A DNA stretch of 64,000 nucleotides. It comes from Clostridia bacterium. Lineage in GTDB: Bacteria > Bacillota > Clostridia > Oscillospirales > CAG-272. The stretch's first letter is position 1. Every line of letters starts with the position of its first letter. Below the pieces are notes generated by a model. That model made no database searches, had not been told where the DNA came from, and saw only the letters and a program-made list of their open reading frames with translations. The position numbers and the translations under genes were made by a program. Positions 1 through 9,280 of this stretch are shown piece after piece. The stretch is taken from contig JAFTRE010000012.1 in NCBI GenBank assembly GCA_017462385.1, positions 1-64,000 on the forward strand. The letters run 5' to 3'.

Positions 1-507
1 AGCGTAATCGTTGAGAGCCTTAGCCATGGGAGCGAGGCAGTTGGTGGTGCAGGAAGCAGCGGAGATGATCTGGTCATCTGCGGTGAGGGTGTCGTTGTTA
101 ACGCTGAAAACGATGGTCTTGAGGTCATTGCCTGCGGGAGCAGAGATAACGACCTTCTTAGCGCCTGCGTTGATGTGAGCCATGGACTTCTCCTTAGAGG
201 TGTAGAAGCCGGTGCACTCGAGAACTACGTCAACATCGAGAGCCTTCCAGGGGCAGTTGTTAGCATCCTTCTCGGCGTAGATCTTGATGGTCTTGCCGTC
301 AACAGTGATGCTGTCTTCGCCTGCGCTTACCTTGTCTGCAAGAGCGTATCTGCCCTGAGCAGAATCGTACTTGAGAAGGTGAGCGAGCATAGCGGGGCTG
401 GTGAGGTCGTTGATTGCAACGATTTCATAGCCCTCAGCGCCGAACATCTGACGGAAAGCGAGACGACCGATGCGGCCGAAACCGTTAATAGCAACTTTTA
501 CTGACAT
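1..507 (-). CDS. gap: Glyceraldehyde-3-phosphate dehydrogenase (N-terminal part, runs off the window)
   Basis: Type I GAPDH converts glyceraldehyde-3-phosphate, NAD+ and phosphate to 1,3-bisphosphoglycerate in glycolysis. The minus-strand translation begins [20 protein letters not shown], the classical Rossmann NAD-binding start, and reaches the active-site segment [12 protein letters not shown], whose first cysteine is the nucleophile. About 169 of the usual ~335 residues are present, because the catalytic domain lies beyond position 1. The start at 507 is preceded by a GGAGG ribosome binding site near 513-518. The gene follows the glycosyltransferase gene in the same direction, after a 197-base AT-rich gap that probably holds its own promoter. 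Nothing in the visible part is abnormal. Confidence 0.97.
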   Translation of the reverse strand, partial: MSVKVAINGFGRIGRLAFRQMFGAEGYEIVAINDLTSPAMLAHLLKYDSAQGRYALADKVSAGEDSITVDGKTIKIYAEKDANNCPWKALDVDVVLECTGFYTSKEKSMAHINAGAKKVVISAPAGNDLKTIVFSVNNDTLTADDQIISAASCTTNCLAPMAKALNDYA

Positions 508-583
508 TTTTGGAATCCTCCGTTTATTTATATTTTTTGATTTTAGGATCATGGGCAAGGAAAACATTCCCACCCAAATATAT

Positions 584-611
584 ATTTTAACCTAAAACTT
601 CAAAATATACA
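584..611 (-). promoter_or_regulatory. Possible gap promoter
   Basis: On the minus strand a TTGTAT-like -35 (606-611) and a TAAAAT -10 (584-589) are 16-17 bases apart, about 80 bases upstream of the gap start. The -35 is weak. The rest of the 508-704 gap is AT-rich and shows no gene. Confidence 0.35.
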
Positions 612-704
612 AGACCTTTGACGAAAAAATATCAAATTTGTTAGTTTGCAAATGATTTTAAAAACCAAACAATAGTTTGTGTGCAAAATCACAATAAAAA
701 TTCC

Positions 705-1511
705 TTATTTTCGCGCATCTGCGAGTCGGCGGCGATCGGAGCGCGCCGTTTTTATCGTCAATCCGACGAAAGCGGGCAGTGCCGCGGCACGCTTCAGACG
801 GCGCGGGTCGCGCAAAATGCGCCATGCCCATTCAAGATGCGCGGCGCGGATCATCGCGGGCGCGCGGCGCACCGAGCCCGACCAAACGTCAAGCGAGCCG
901 CCCAGCGCCATAGCCACACGAACACATCCGAGCTCGTCGCGGTTCTCCATTATCCAGCGCTCCTGCCGTGGAAATCCGAGGCAAACTACCAGCAGGTGCG
1001 GTGAGGTCGCACGTATGCGTTCAAGCAAGGCCTGCTCCTCGGCGCTGTTTGACTCAAAATAGCCGTGATGAGTGCCGCAAATGTTCAGAGTGGGAAACCG
1101 ATCGCGCAGACGAGCGGCGGCGCGGTCGGCAACACCGGGAAGGTCACCCTGCGCAGGCTTGCCGCCGAGCAGAAAGACGCGCAGACCGCGTTCCGCGGCA
1201 AAGCGCAGAGCCGCCTCGCCAAGCTCAATGCCCGCCACTCTGCCCGAAAGCGGCGTCCCGAGACGGCGCGCCGCCCAAACTGTGCCGATGCCGTCGGCTG
1301 TGTTGATATCTCCCGAATTCAGCAGTGCCGCCAGACGCCCGTCGCGGGCGGCGCGGTATATCATCTCGGCGTTTGGGGTAAAGACCGCGGCGGGACAGTC
1401 ACAAGGTTCTGACAGCAGGGAGCATACCCGCTCCCGCGCCCCGTCAAATGACAGCCTGTCCACACCCACTCCGTGAATATATATGCGCCCGACATGGGAC
1501 ATTTCGTTCAT
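705..1511 (-). CDS. WecG/TagA/CpsF family glycosyltransferase (GT26)
   Basis: This family transfers N-acetylmannosamine-type sugars to undecaprenyl-linked N-acetylglucosamine in the synthesis of teichoic acid linkage units or enterobacterial common antigen, acting on the cytoplasmic face of the membrane. Visible hallmarks are FTPNAEMIYRA and the GDINTADGIGTVWAARRLG segment, a middle FLLGGKP motif, and VCLGFPRQERWI with GGSLDVWSG near the end, all in family order. I chose the start at 1511 (MNEMSHVG), which gives 268 residues, because GGGAG lies 11 bases upstream; an in-frame ATG at 1541 is possible but has no good ribosome site. Its ribosome site overlaps the divergent proS promoter. The acceptor sugar cannot be told from sequence. 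Confidence 0.9.
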   Translation of the reverse strand: MNEMSHVGRIYIHGVGVDRLSFDGARERVCSLLSEPCDCPAAVFTPNAEMIYRAARDGRLAALLNSGDINTADGIGTVWAARRLGTPLSGRVAGIELGEAALRFAAERGLRVFLLGGKPAQGDLPGVADRAAARLRDRFPTLNICGTHHGYFESNSAEEQALLERIRATSPHLLVVCLGFPRQERWIMENRDELGCVRVAMALGGSLDVWSGSVRRAPAMIRAAHLEWAWRILRDPRRLKRAAALPAFVGLTIKTARSDRRRLADARK

Positions 1512-1527
1512 AATCGTGATTTCTCCC

Positions 1528-1556
1528 TTGACAATATGCAAATAATGATTTATAAT
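1528..1556 (+). promoter_or_regulatory. proS promoter
   Basis: TTGACA (1528-1533), a 17-base spacer and TATAAT (1551-1556) form a perfect sigma-A-type consensus. The leader to the proS start at 1613 is about 50 bases, too short for a T-box. Confidence 0.85.
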
Positions 1557-1612
1557 ATATTGTTAATAGAATATGTAAACATTATTCATCTTCGAGAAAG
1601 GTACAGTATAAA

Positions 1613-3052
1613 ATGGCAAAGGACAAAAAAATGGTCGAGCAGATCACATCCATGGATGTCGATTTCGCTCAGTGGTACACAGACGTAGTTAAAAAGGCAG
1701 AGCTCGCCGACTATTCGGGCGTCAAGGGCTGTATGGTCATCCGCCCTTACGGCTATGCTATCTGGGAAAATATCCAGCACGATCTCGACGCGAGATTTAA
1801 AAAGCTGGGTCACGAAAACGTATATATGCCCATGTTCATTCCCGAAAGCCTGCTTCAGAAGGAGAAGGATCATGTCGAGGGCTTCGCTCCCGAGTGCGCG
1901 ATCGTCACTATCGGCGGTCAGAATACGCTGTCCGAGCGCCTTATAGTCCGTCCCACCTCCGAAACACTTTTCTGCGAGCATTACAAAAATGTGATACATT
2001 CCTACCGCGACCTGCCCAAGCTTTATAACCAGTGGTGCTCGGTCGTCCGTTGGGAAAAGACCACCCGCCCCTTCCTGCGCACCTCCGAGTTTTTGTGGCA
2101 GGAGGGTCACACCATGCATGAGACCGAGCAGGAAGCGCGCGAGGAGACCTTGCAGATGCTCAAGGTATATGAGGATTTCTATCGCGAGACGCTTGCTATC
2201 CCCGCCGTTGTCGGCCGCAAGACCGACAAGGAAAAATTCGCGGGTGCTATCGAGACCTACACCCTCGAGCCCATGATGCATAACGGCGTTGCGCTTCAGG
2301 GCGGTACCTCTCACTACTTCGGCGATGGCTTTGCACGCGCGTTCGACATCACATATACTGCGCGCGACAACACCATAAAATATCCGCACCAGACTTCTTG
2401 GGGCGTTTCCACCCGCATGATCGGCGCGCTCATCATGACACACGGCGACGATAACGGACTTATCCTGCCTCCCGGCGTCGCACCCATTCAGGTCGTAATA
2501 CTTCCTATCGCTCAGCATAAAGAGGGCGTCCTCGAGGCGGCGGGCAAGGTTCGCGACAGACTTTCGGACAAGTTCCGCGTCAAGCTGGATGACAGCGACC
2601 AGTCCAGCGGCTGGAAGTTCTCGCAGTACGAAATGAAAGGCGTACCGGTTCGCCTTGAGCTGGGTCCGCGCGATATCGAGTCCAACTCCTGCGTGCTGGT
2701 CAGCCGCGTAACAAGAGAAAAGGTCATCGTTTCTCTCGATAATATCGAGCAGGCGGTCGAGGATATGCTCAAAAAGGTTCATGATGAGCTGTATAACCGT
2801 GCGCTGGAGAACCTGCATAACCGCACTCACGATGCCCACGATTACGACGAATTCCTCAAGATAGCAGAGGAGCAGTCCGGATTTATCCGCGCTATGTGGT
2901 GCGGTGACTCCGAATGCGAGGACAAGCTCAAGGATGTCACGGGCGGCGTCAAGTCCCGTTGCATTCCTTTCGAGGAGGATCACATAGGAGATACTTGTGT
3001 CTGCTGCGGCAAACCCGCCAAGCATATGGTGGTCTGGGGCAGACAGTATTAA
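1613..3052 (+). CDS. proS: Prolyl-tRNA synthetase, archaeal/eukaryotic-type short form
   Basis: ProS charges tRNA(Pro) with proline. The 479-residue length, the absence of the bacterial editing insertion, and the motifs [34 protein letters not shown] (class II motif 2) and [10 protein letters not shown] followed by [19 protein letters not shown] (motif 3) mark the short type-3 enzyme. The C-terminus carries a Cys cluster (about residues 427-469) and ends in tyrosine, as usual for this type, where the domain binds zinc. A perfect promoter lies upstream. The SEDS gene starts 9 bases after the stop, so both are probably one transcript. Confidence 0.97.
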   Translation: MAKDKKMVEQITSMDVDFAQWYTDVVKKAELADYSGVKGCMVIRPYGYAIWENIQHDLDARFKKLGHENVYMPMFIPESLLQKEKDHVEGFAPECAIVTIGGQNTLSERLIVRPTSETLFCEHYKNVIHSYRDLPKLYNQWCSVVRWEKTTRPFLRTSEFLWQEGHTMHETEQEAREETLQMLKVYEDFYRETLAIPAVVGRKTDKEKFAGAIETYTLEPMMHNGVALQGGTSHYFGDGFARAFDITYTARDNTIKYPHQTSWGVSTRMIGALIMTHGDDNGLILPPGVAPIQVVILPIAQHKEGVLEAAGKVRDRLSDKFRVKLDDSDQSSGWKFSQYEMKGVPVRLELGPRDIESNSCVLVSRVTREKVIVSLDNIEQAVEDMLKKVHDELYNRALENLHNRTHDAHDYDEFLKIAEEQSGFIRAMWCGDSECEDKLKDVTGGVKSRCIPFEEDHIGDTCVCCGKPAKHMVVWGRQY

Positions 3053-3061
3053 TAGAGCACA

Positions 3062-4186
3062 GTGAGAAGCTTTCGTGATATCGCAGGCGAGTTTTGGGCG
3101 AATGTCCGACGCATGGACTTCGCCCTGTTCGCGGCGACAAGCGCGCTGTCGCTGTGCAGTATACTGACTCTTGCAGGCGGCTACGACTCTTTCGGCGCCA
3201 AGCGCATAGTTATGCAGCTGGGCGCGACCTTGGTCGGCATGGTTTTTATGTTTGTCATAGCAACCATAGACTACCGCGTCGTGGCGCAAAAGCTGGGACT
3301 GTTTCTTATAGGCGGTTCAGCGCTGTTGCTCATTATCACGCTCATCTTCGGTACCAGCGAGGGCGAGAACAAAAGCTGGCTGTATCTGCCGCTGATCCCG
3401 TTCGGAATACAGCCCTCCGAGTTTATCAAAGCCTGCTTTCTCATCACTTTCGGACAGCACCTGTTCCGCGTTCGCGACCGTATAAATAAGGTTAAAGAGC
3501 TGCTGTTCTTATTTATACACGCGGGCATATATATAGGGCTCATATTGCTGTCGGGTGACCTCGGCGTGGCACTTGTATACGTCGGCATATGCGCGGTCAT
3601 GCTGTTTTGCGCGGGACTGAGTATGTGGTATTTTGCGGGCATCGTCGGCGCTGTCGGCGCGGCGTCTCCGCTGATATGGAAAATACTCCGCGAGGATCAG
3701 AAAAAACGCATACTTGTCGGCTTCAACCCCGACCTCGACCCGCTCGGCAAGGGCTTTCAGCCCATCAAAAGCCGCTCGTCCGTGGCAAACGGCGGATTTT
3801 TCGGTAAGGGAATTTTCGGCGGTAGCGTATATGAAACGTATGCCGCCTCGCATACCGATTTTATTTTCGGTACTTTTTGTGAAAAGTTCGGATTTATCGG
3901 CGCGTTGCTACTTATAGGACTGCTGGTCTTTATCGTGTTGCGCGTCCTCCGGCTTGCCCGCATGACAAGAGGCGACTGCGGCACATTTATCTGCGTCGGC
4001 TTTGCCGCAATGATAATAGTGCAGTCAGTCGAAAACATCGGAATGTGCCTTGGTATGTTGCCCGTTGTTGGCATTACATTGCCCTATATGAGCTACGGTG
4101 GCTCGTCCGTGCTGGCCATATATATAATCACGGGTGTGGTGCAAAGTGTAGCTGTCCACCGCAACCGGTTCCATGTTCCGAGATAA
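3062..4186 (+). CDS. FtsW/RodA/SpoVE family (SEDS) peptidoglycan polymerase
   Basis: SEDS proteins polymerise lipid II glycan strands in the membrane together with a class B penicillin-binding protein. The protein has about ten hydrophobic segments, the IQPSEFIKACFLITF motif, SGDLGVALVY in the central region, and the C-terminal GMLPVVGITLPYMSYGGSS signature that is diagnostic of the family. At 374 residues its length is normal. The start taken is a GTG at 3062 with a poor ribosome site; an in-frame ATG at 3113 would remove 17 residues and still keep the first membrane segment. I cannot separate RodA from FtsW or SpoVE; the lack of cell-division neighbours slightly favours a RodA-type role. 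Confidence 0.93.
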   Translation: MRSFRDIAGEFWANVRRMDFALFAATSALSLCSILTLAGGYDSFGAKRIVMQLGATLVGMVFMFVIATIDYRVVAQKLGLFLIGGSALLLIITLIFGTSEGENKSWLYLPLIPFGIQPSEFIKACFLITFGQHLFRVRDRINKVKELLFLFIHAGIYIGLILLSGDLGVALVYVGICAVMLFCAGLSMWYFAGIVGAVGAASPLIWKILREDQKKRILVGFNPDLDPLGKGFQPIKSRSSVANGGFFGKGIFGGSVYETYAASHTDFIFGTFCEKFGFIGALLLIGLLVFIVLRVLRLARMTRGDCGTFICVGFAAMIIVQSVENIGMCLGMLPVVGITLPYMSYGGSSVLAIYIITGVVQSVAVHRNRFHVPR

Positions 4187-4266
4187 ATTTTAAAGTATGG
4201 TATAAAATACCTCCCGCTCGAATATATTGCAACAGAAAGCAATTATCGAGCAGGAGGTTTTTACAT

Positions 4267-4764
4267 ATGTTCGTTTATTCTGTCAGAGCGGGAACGCTCA
4301 AGTTCGTTGGCGTTATCTGTGTGGCACTGGTAGCGCTTATAACGCTGATCGCCTTTGTGCCTAATATAGATGGCGCGATAATAGATACCGACGTTGGTAC
4401 TGCAACATCGGGCGAGCAAACGGTGCGATATGATAAAGTCAAGAGCGCCGAGGATGTTGCCAAGTTCCTCGCCCAGTTCGGTTGGGAAACGACTGCACAG
4501 CCGGTTGAGGTGAAAGAGGTCGTGATACCGTCCGAATTTGACCGCGTTTTTACAAGCTATAACGAAATACAAAAGCAGCAGGGGCTTGATCTGTCCAAAT
4601 ACCGCCGCAAGACCGCCACGCGTTATACAATGGAGATAACCAATTACGGTGAGTATGACGGCCGAGTCTATGCCAATGTCATAGTTTATCACAATAAGGT
4701 CATCGGCGGCGATATTTGCTCGGCGGATATGACGGGCTTCATGCATGGTTTTGACGTTAAATGA
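4267..4764 (+). CDS. DUF4830-type membrane-anchored protein
   Basis: This 165-residue protein starts with a single N-terminal membrane segment (about residues 8-30), followed by an extracytoplasmic domain with the sequence FLAQFGWET, a run of VKEVVIPSEFD, and YNEIQKQQGLDLSKYR. This pattern matches the DUF4830 family as I remember it, a group of unknown function common in Clostridia. The ATG at 4267 has a strong GCAGGAGG-type ribosome site (near 4249-4256), which excludes the longer open frame beginning at 4045 inside the preceding gene. No partner gene in the neighbourhood suggests a role. Confidence 0.8.
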   Translation: MFVYSVRAGTLKFVGVICVALVALITLIAFVPNIDGAIIDTDVGTATSGEQTVRYDKVKSAEDVAKFLAQFGWETTAQPVEVKEVVIPSEFDRVFTSYNEIQKQQGLDLSKYRRKTATRYTMEITNYGEYDGRVYANVIVYHNKVIGGDICSADMTGFMHGFDVK

Positions 4765-4870
4765 TGATTTTCGGAGGTCGCAACGCGGCCTCTTTGTTTT
4801 TTGCTGTGTTAATATAAAAAGTTGATATTTATTAAAAAATATTAAATATTCCGCGACTTTAAAAAAACTA

Positions 4871-4899
4871 TTGAAATTATTTATATCATATGGTAAAAT
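4871..4899 (+). promoter_or_regulatory. Promoter of the large secreted protein gene
   Basis: TTGAAA (4871-4876), a 17-base spacer and TAAAAT (4894-4899). Transcription would start near 4906, placing the inverted repeat at 4922-4971 in the untranslated leader. Confidence 0.6.
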
Positions 4900-4921
4900 A
4901 AATTACAATTTTTCGGCGATA

Positions 4922-4971
4922 GGGGGTACCCCCTTTTGGTATGGTGTTCCTCACCATACCAAATCCCCCCC
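4922..4971 (+). repeat. Leader hairpin with competing G/C runs
   Basis: A perfect 12-base inverted repeat (4935-4946 with 4952-4963, 5-base loop) lies in the leader. It is flanked by GGGGG at 4922-4926, which can pair either with CCCCC at 4929-4933 or with the C-run at 4965-4971. The ribosome site AAAGGAGG (4982-4989) follows 11 bases later. No U-tract follows, so a plain terminator is unlikely. Confidence 0.7.
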
Positions 4972-4995
4972 TATTAAATTTAAAGGAGGAATTAT

Positions 4996-7900
4996 ATGAA
5001 AAAACACTTCACAAAAATTTTGGCTTATGTGCTGATGGCTTTAATGCTGGTCACTATAATGCCGAGCTTTTCGCTGACGGCGGGTGCGACCGATACAGTG
5101 ACAGAGGCAAAGTGGGGCGCGTCGGCTGAGAGCCTGACGAACAGCGGCACGCTGGCAGAGGCTATCGCGGCGGCCGAGGCTGACAGCAGCATCAAGTATA
5201 TTCAGCTGCAGAGCAATATTGAAAATGCGGAATACATTATTGCAAGCGGTGAGTTCACCATTGACCTTAACGGCAAGGACGTGATCGGCAGCTCATATAT
5301 ATTTGATATCCGCAACAGCGGCACGAAAGTGACCTTTATCGATACCGCCGAGACCGACGGAAAGGTGAGCACGACGGACACAAACATTCCGGCGGTCTCA
5401 GTAGGATACGGCGCATCGGCAGTTATCGATGGCGGTAAGTTTGAGGGCGGAGATGCCGTTTATGTGAGAGACAGCAGCTCTTCTGCTACAATCAAGGGCG
5501 GAGAGTTTACGTCTATAGATTGGAGAACGATCTCCAACTCCGGAACTCTCGTTATTGAGGGCGGAAGCTTTACTGCGGGCTCTTTTAGCGCGGTGTGCGC
5601 GGGAAGCTCGACCACCATTAAGGGCGGAACCTTTACCGCAGGCTCTTGCGGTACGATGGAATACTGGGGCGGTGTGCTTGATCTTTCGGAGTATGCCGAT
5701 CCTACGAGTATCAGCGTAACTAATTACACAAGCGCGGCCGTAACTCCAAGCGACACCACCATCAAGCTCCCCGAGGGATATTGCTTCTATGATTCGGAAA
5801 ATAATGCGGTAGAGAGCCTTGCGGCGAGCACAAAGTATACTGTAGGCGCGGTTGAGCCCGAGGGCGGCGACAGCGGCACGGGCGGTGACACCGCGACCAC
5901 CACGACCATCTATTTCAGCAACACAAGCAATTGGACGACGGTTTATGTTTACGGCTGGAGCGATACTTCGGCGGATCAGTGCGGCGCATGGCCCGGCAGT
6001 GCTATGACCGATCTTGGTAACGGATATTGGTCGTATGAGCTTCCGGCAGATGCGACTTGCGTGATCTTCAACAACGGTACCGCTCAGACCGCCGATCTCA
6101 CCGTTCCCACGGACGGAAAGAATCTGTATAACGGCACCGGGTGGTCGACCTACACCGCGCCCGAGGGCGGCGACAGCGGCTCTACTGAGGGCGGCGACAC
6201 CTCCACCACTGTCGAGGCAAAGTGGGGCGCGTCGGCGACAAGCCTGACCAACAGCGGCACGCTGGCAGAGGCTATCGCGGCGGCTGAGGCTGACAGCAGC
6301 ATCAAGTACATTCAGCTGCAGAGCAATATTGAAAATGCGGAATACAATATTGTAAGCGGCGAGTTCACCATTGACCTTAACGGCAATAACGTAACTTACA
6401 GCGAATATGTATTCCAGATCTACAACATCGGCACCAAGGTTACCTTTGTTGACAGTGCAGAGGTTGACGGTAAGGTAAGCACGACAAGTGCAGGCTATTC
6501 GGTGGTTCTTGTATCCAGTGGTGCGTCGCTCATAATCGAGGGTGGTACGTTCAAGGGCGAACCTGCCGTTGCTGTGACTGACAGCAGCTCTTCGGCTACC
6601 ATCAAGGGCGGAGTGTTTACAACGGCAACAATCGACGGCCTCAGGCTGGTTGCCAATGATGGGACTCTCGTTATCGAGGGTGGGAGCTTTACTGCCGGCT
6701 CTTGGAGCGTGGTATATACAGGTATCTGGGCTGTTAAAACGACCGTCAAGGGTGGAAGCTTTACCGCAGGCTCTTTCGGTACGATCGAATACTACGGCGG
6801 CGTGCTTGATCTTTCGGAGTATGCCAATCCCACGGGTATCAGCGTATATAGTTGGTTGAGTGAAGCGGTCACCCCGAGTGATACCACGATAAAGCTCCCC
6901 GCAGGATATGCTTTCTTCGACGGCGAGGATGCAACGACAATTCTGAAGTCTCAGAATAAATATACAATAGGCGCAGAACCCGAGACAAAATATACCGTTT
7001 CATATAATGCAAACGGCGGCACGGGAAGTATGGCAAGCGGCATAAGTTACGGCAACCATAGGCTCCCCGAGAATGCTTTCACGGCTCCCGAGGGCAAGGA
7101 ATTCAAGGCTTGGCTCGTAGGCGAGACCGAATATGCGCCCGGTGATATCATCACGGTCAGTGCCGACACGGTGGTCACCGTAGCATGGCAAAATATTGCG
7201 GCGAAGATCACGCTTGAGATGGCAGACAGCGGCGGCGAAGGCTGGTTCGGAAATACGGTTGAGGTATATGTCGGCGATGAGCTTGTTAAGAGCTTTACTT
7301 TTGGTAGCGGGGCTTACGCTACTCTGAGCATGGATTACGATGCTACCAAGACCTACGTTTTCAAGTGGGCTAAGGGTTTTGCTCCCGAAGAGTGCTCGTT
7401 TGTAATAAAGGTGAACGGCGTTGAAGTATTCAGCGCGGATTCTACCGCTTGCGAAGGATATGCGGATGGAACTACCGTTTACACTCTTAACCCCAAGCTC
7501 GAGCTTGCGGGCGCATCTATTACGGTGGGTCAGGATCTGACGGTGAATTATCTCGTTGAGGTCCTTGACATTGAGGTTATCAACGTAACTAAACTTTCTG
7601 CAAGATTTACCATGAACGGCAAGACTGTTGATGTGGCTATCGGCGAGCTGAGAGCCGACGGATATTACCCCTTCGCATTTGAGGGCATTGCTCCTCAGTG
7701 TATGGGCGACAGTATTTATGCAGAGATCCTGCTTGACGGCAAGATTATTGCAACGGTTGAGAATTACAGCGTCAAGGAAAATGCACAGAAGCTTTTGGAG
7801 ACATATCCCGACGACGCGAAGCTTGTTCAGCTCGTCACCGATATGCTCCATTACGGCGCGGCGGCTCAGACCTACAGAAACTATAAGACCGATGCACTTG

Positions 7901-8319
7901 TGACAAGCGGCGTGACGGGACTTGGAACACCCTCCGCGGACACTGTAGCCCCCACCGCTACCGATGTGGAGCTCGATACCTCTACCGGAATTGCCAAGTT
8001 CACGGCGGCGGGTGTAAGATTCAGCAATGTAAATATGATATATGTCAAGCTTAACACCACCGAGAATGTAACGCTTAAGGTAAACGGCAAGGATGTCACC
8101 CTGACGGATACCACATTCTATACCGACGCCATCTACGCAACCGGCTTTGACGATATCTACACCTTCGAGCTTTACGAGAACGGTGTGCTCGTTCAGACCT
8201 TGAAGTACAGCGTAAAGTCATACGTTTACGCCATTAAGGACAGCTCAAATACCGCTATGGCAGTCCTTGCGAAAGCGTTGTATGCATATGGCATATCTGC
8301 TAATGAGTATTTAAGCTGA
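4996..8319 (+). CDS. Large secreted multidomain protein with CBM26-like and InlB-repeat-like modules
   Basis: The 1107-residue protein has a signal peptide (residues 1 to ~31, ending near SLTAGA). Domain order read by eye: a beta-helix-like unit rich in IKGG and IEGG turns (~37-275), a CBM26-like starch-binding module (~302-390, with FSNTSNW, VYGWSD, AWPGSAM and LYNGTGW), a second copy of the beta-helix unit (~406-650), an InlB/Listeria-Bacteroides repeat (~663-735, YNANGGTG and KAWLVGE), a beta-sandwich, and a C-terminal helical/beta module (~840-1107). There is no LPxTG motif, dockerin or membrane anchor, so it is probably released or held non-covalently. No catalytic domain was recognised. 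The start has a strong AAAGGAGG site. A terminator follows at 8333-8359. Confidence 0.85.
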   Translation: MKKHFTKILAYVLMALMLVTIMPSFSLTAGATDTVTEAKWGASAESLTNSGTLAEAIAAAEADSSIKYIQLQSNIENAEYIIASGEFTIDLNGKDVIGSSYIFDIRNSGTKVTFIDTAETDGKVSTTDTNIPAVSVGYGASAVIDGGKFEGGDAVYVRDSSSSATIKGGEFTSIDWRTISNSGTLVIEGGSFTAGSFSAVCAGSSTTIKGGTFTAGSCGTMEYWGGVLDLSEYADPTSISVTNYTSAAVTPSDTTIKLPEGYCFYDSENNAVESLAASTKYTVGAVEPEGGDSGTGGDTATTTTIYFSNTSNWTTVYVYGWSDTSADQCGAWPGSAMTDLGNGYWSYELPADATCVIFNNGTAQTADLTVPTDGKNLYNGTGWSTYTAPEGGDSGSTEGGDTSTTVEAKWGASATSLTNSGTLAEAIAAAEADSSIKYIQLQSNIENAEYNIVSGEFTIDLNGNNVTYSEYVFQIYNIGTKVTFVDSAEVDGKVSTTSAGYSVVLVSSGASLIIEGGTFKGEPAVAVTDSSSSATIKGGVFTTATIDGLRLVANDGTLVIEGGSFTAGSWSVVYTGIWAVKTTVKGGSFTAGSFGTIEYYGGVLDLSEYANPTGISVYSWLSEAVTPSDTTIKLPAGYAFFDGEDATTILKSQNKYTIGAEPETKYTVSYNANGGTGSMASGISYGNHRLPENAFTAPEGKEFKAWLVGETEYAPGDIITVSADTVVTVAWQNIAAKITLEMADSGGEGWFGNTVEVYVGDELVKSFTFGSGAYATLSMDYDATKTYVFKWAKGFAPEECSFVIKVNGVEVFSADSTACEGYADGTTVYTLNPKLELAGASITVGQDLTVNYLVEVLDIEVINVTKLSARFTMNGKTVDVAIGELRADGYYPFAFEGIAPQCMGDSIYAEILLDGKIIATVENYSVKENAQKLLETYPDDAKLVQLVTDMLHYGAAAQTYRNYKTDALVTSGVTGLGTPSADTVAPTATDVELDTSTGIAKFTAAGVRFSNVNMIYVKLNTTENVTLKVNGKDVTLTDTTFYTDAIYATGFDDIYTFELYENGVLVQTLKYSVKSYVYAIKDSSNTAMAVLAKALYAYGISANEYLS
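5104..6830 (+). repeat. Internal duplication inside the secreted protein gene
   Basis: The segments starting at 5104 and 6211 are nearly identical over the first ~170 bases and remain recognisably similar for about 600 bases, to ~5700 and ~6830. The pattern is a tandem domain duplication separated by the CBM26-like module. Confidence 0.9.
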
Positions 8320-8332
8320 ACAATATAAAAAC

Positions 8333-8373
8333 GGTCCTCCCGAATTTTTCGGGAGGACCAAATTTATTTTTTT
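8333..8373 (+). terminator. Intrinsic terminator after the secreted protein gene
   Basis: A perfect 12-base stem (8333-8344 with 8348-8359) with a 3-base loop is followed by an A/T tract containing a T run. Confidence 0.9.
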
Positions 8374-8413
8374 GAGCCGCTCGCGGAAGATAAGCATTTT
8401 AACCATTTTATTA

Positions 8414-8442
8414 TTGACACGGCACCGCTGCAGTGGTACAAT
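8414..8442 (+). promoter_or_regulatory. Promoter of the TtcA-like gene
   Basis: TTGACA (8414-8419), a 17-base spacer and TACAAT (8437-8442), about 20 bases before the start codon. Confidence 0.75.
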
Positions 8443-8462
8443 AATAGAAAATTATAATCGAG

Positions 8463-9233
8463 ATGGATATAAGCATGGAAAACATAAAACGCGTGCTCAG
8501 CTTTACTCGCCGAGCCATAGATGACTATAAAATGATACAGGCGGGGGACAAGATAGCCGTCGGCGTGTCGGGCGGCAAGGATTCGTTGACGCTTTTATGC
8601 GCTCTCGCTGAGCTTCGTCGGTTTTATCCCGAGCCGTTTGAGCTGGTGGCGATAAATATAGGCATGGGACTGCCCGATATGGATTTTTCGGGCGTCATTA
8701 AGCTGTGTGAGCAGCTTGACGTACCTTACCACAGCATACCGACCGAGATATATAAGATCATTTTTGAGGTGCGCAAGGAATCCAACCCCTGCTCGCTGTG
8801 CGCCAAAATGCGGCGCGGGGCGCTCCATGCGGCGGCAAAGGAGCTTGGGTGCAACAAAGTGGCGCTGGGGCATCATTTCGATGATGTGGTCGAAACATTT
8901 ATGCTCAACCTGTTTTTCGAGGGCAGGCTCGGCTGCTTTCAGCCCGTAACGTACCTGTCGCGCCGCGACCTGTATCTTATCCGCCCCATGATATATATGC
9001 CCGAAAAGGATGTCAGATATTTCGCCAACAAAGCCGAGCTGCCTACAGTGAAGTCGACCTGTCCCGCTGACGGCGAGACCGAGCGGGAAGAGATGAAAAA
9101 GCTGCTCGCAACGCTTGAACGGCAAAATCGCGGCCTGCGTTACCGTATTTTCGGCGCTATCCAGCGCGGCGGCATCGACGGTTTCCGCGAGTTCGGTCGC
9201 ATGAGCGGTATGAAAGATTACGATGAAGAATAA
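8463..9233 (+). CDS. TtcA-family tRNA 2-thiocytidine biosynthesis protein
   Basis: This family activates C32 of certain tRNAs with ATP and inserts sulfur using an iron-sulfur cluster. The 256-residue protein has the PP-loop SGGKDS (residues 36-41), the CSLC pair (110-113) and a later single Cys in STCPAD (C200), which together form the usual three-cysteine cluster site, plus GHHFDDVVET typical of the group. Starts at 8463 or at the in-frame ATG at 8475 are both possible; neither has a strong ribosome site. It is a single-gene unit bounded by its own promoter and a terminator. The exact substrate (TtcA itself versus a related PP-loop thiolase) is inferred. Confidence 0.85.
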   Translation: MDISMENIKRVLSFTRRAIDDYKMIQAGDKIAVGVSGGKDSLTLLCALAELRRFYPEPFELVAINIGMGLPDMDFSGVIKLCEQLDVPYHSIPTEIYKIIFEVRKESNPCSLCAKMRRGALHAAAKELGCNKVALGHHFDDVVETFMLNLFFEGRLGCFQPVTYLSRRDLYLIRPMIYMPEKDVRYFANKAELPTVKSTCPADGETEREEMKKLLATLERQNRGLRYRIFGAIQRGGIDGFREFGRMSGMKDYDEE

Positions 9234-9242
9234 TAAAAACAC

Positions 9243-9280
9243 CGGCTTCGCCCAATTGGACGAAGCCGATGTTTTTATTT
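9243..9280. terminator. Bidirectional terminator between convergent genes
   Basis: An 8-base GC-rich stem (9243-9250 with 9261-9268) and a 10-base loop are flanked by A-rich sequence on one side and a T run on the other. It lies between the convergent TtcA-like and sigma-factor genes. Confidence 0.8.

Noticed and set aside
508..704. Possible small RNA or gene between gap and the glycosyltransferase gene
   Set aside because: The region is AT-rich with no ribosome site, stable hairpin or known RNA motif; it is best read as a promoter and leader region.
1557..1612. T-box or other riboswitch before proS
   Set aside because: The leader is only about 50 bases, too short for a T-box and without its conserved box.
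1586..3289. A 567-codon open frame on the minus strand opposite proS
   Set aside because: It lies antisense to a clearly conserved gene, has no ribosome site or recognisable motif, and results from codon bias in GC-rich wobble positions.
4045..4266. N-terminal extension of the DUF4830 gene into the SEDS gene
   Set aside because: The strong ribosome site at 4249-4256 sets the ATG at 4267; the upstream part overlaps the conserved end of the SEDS protein and a noncoding gap.
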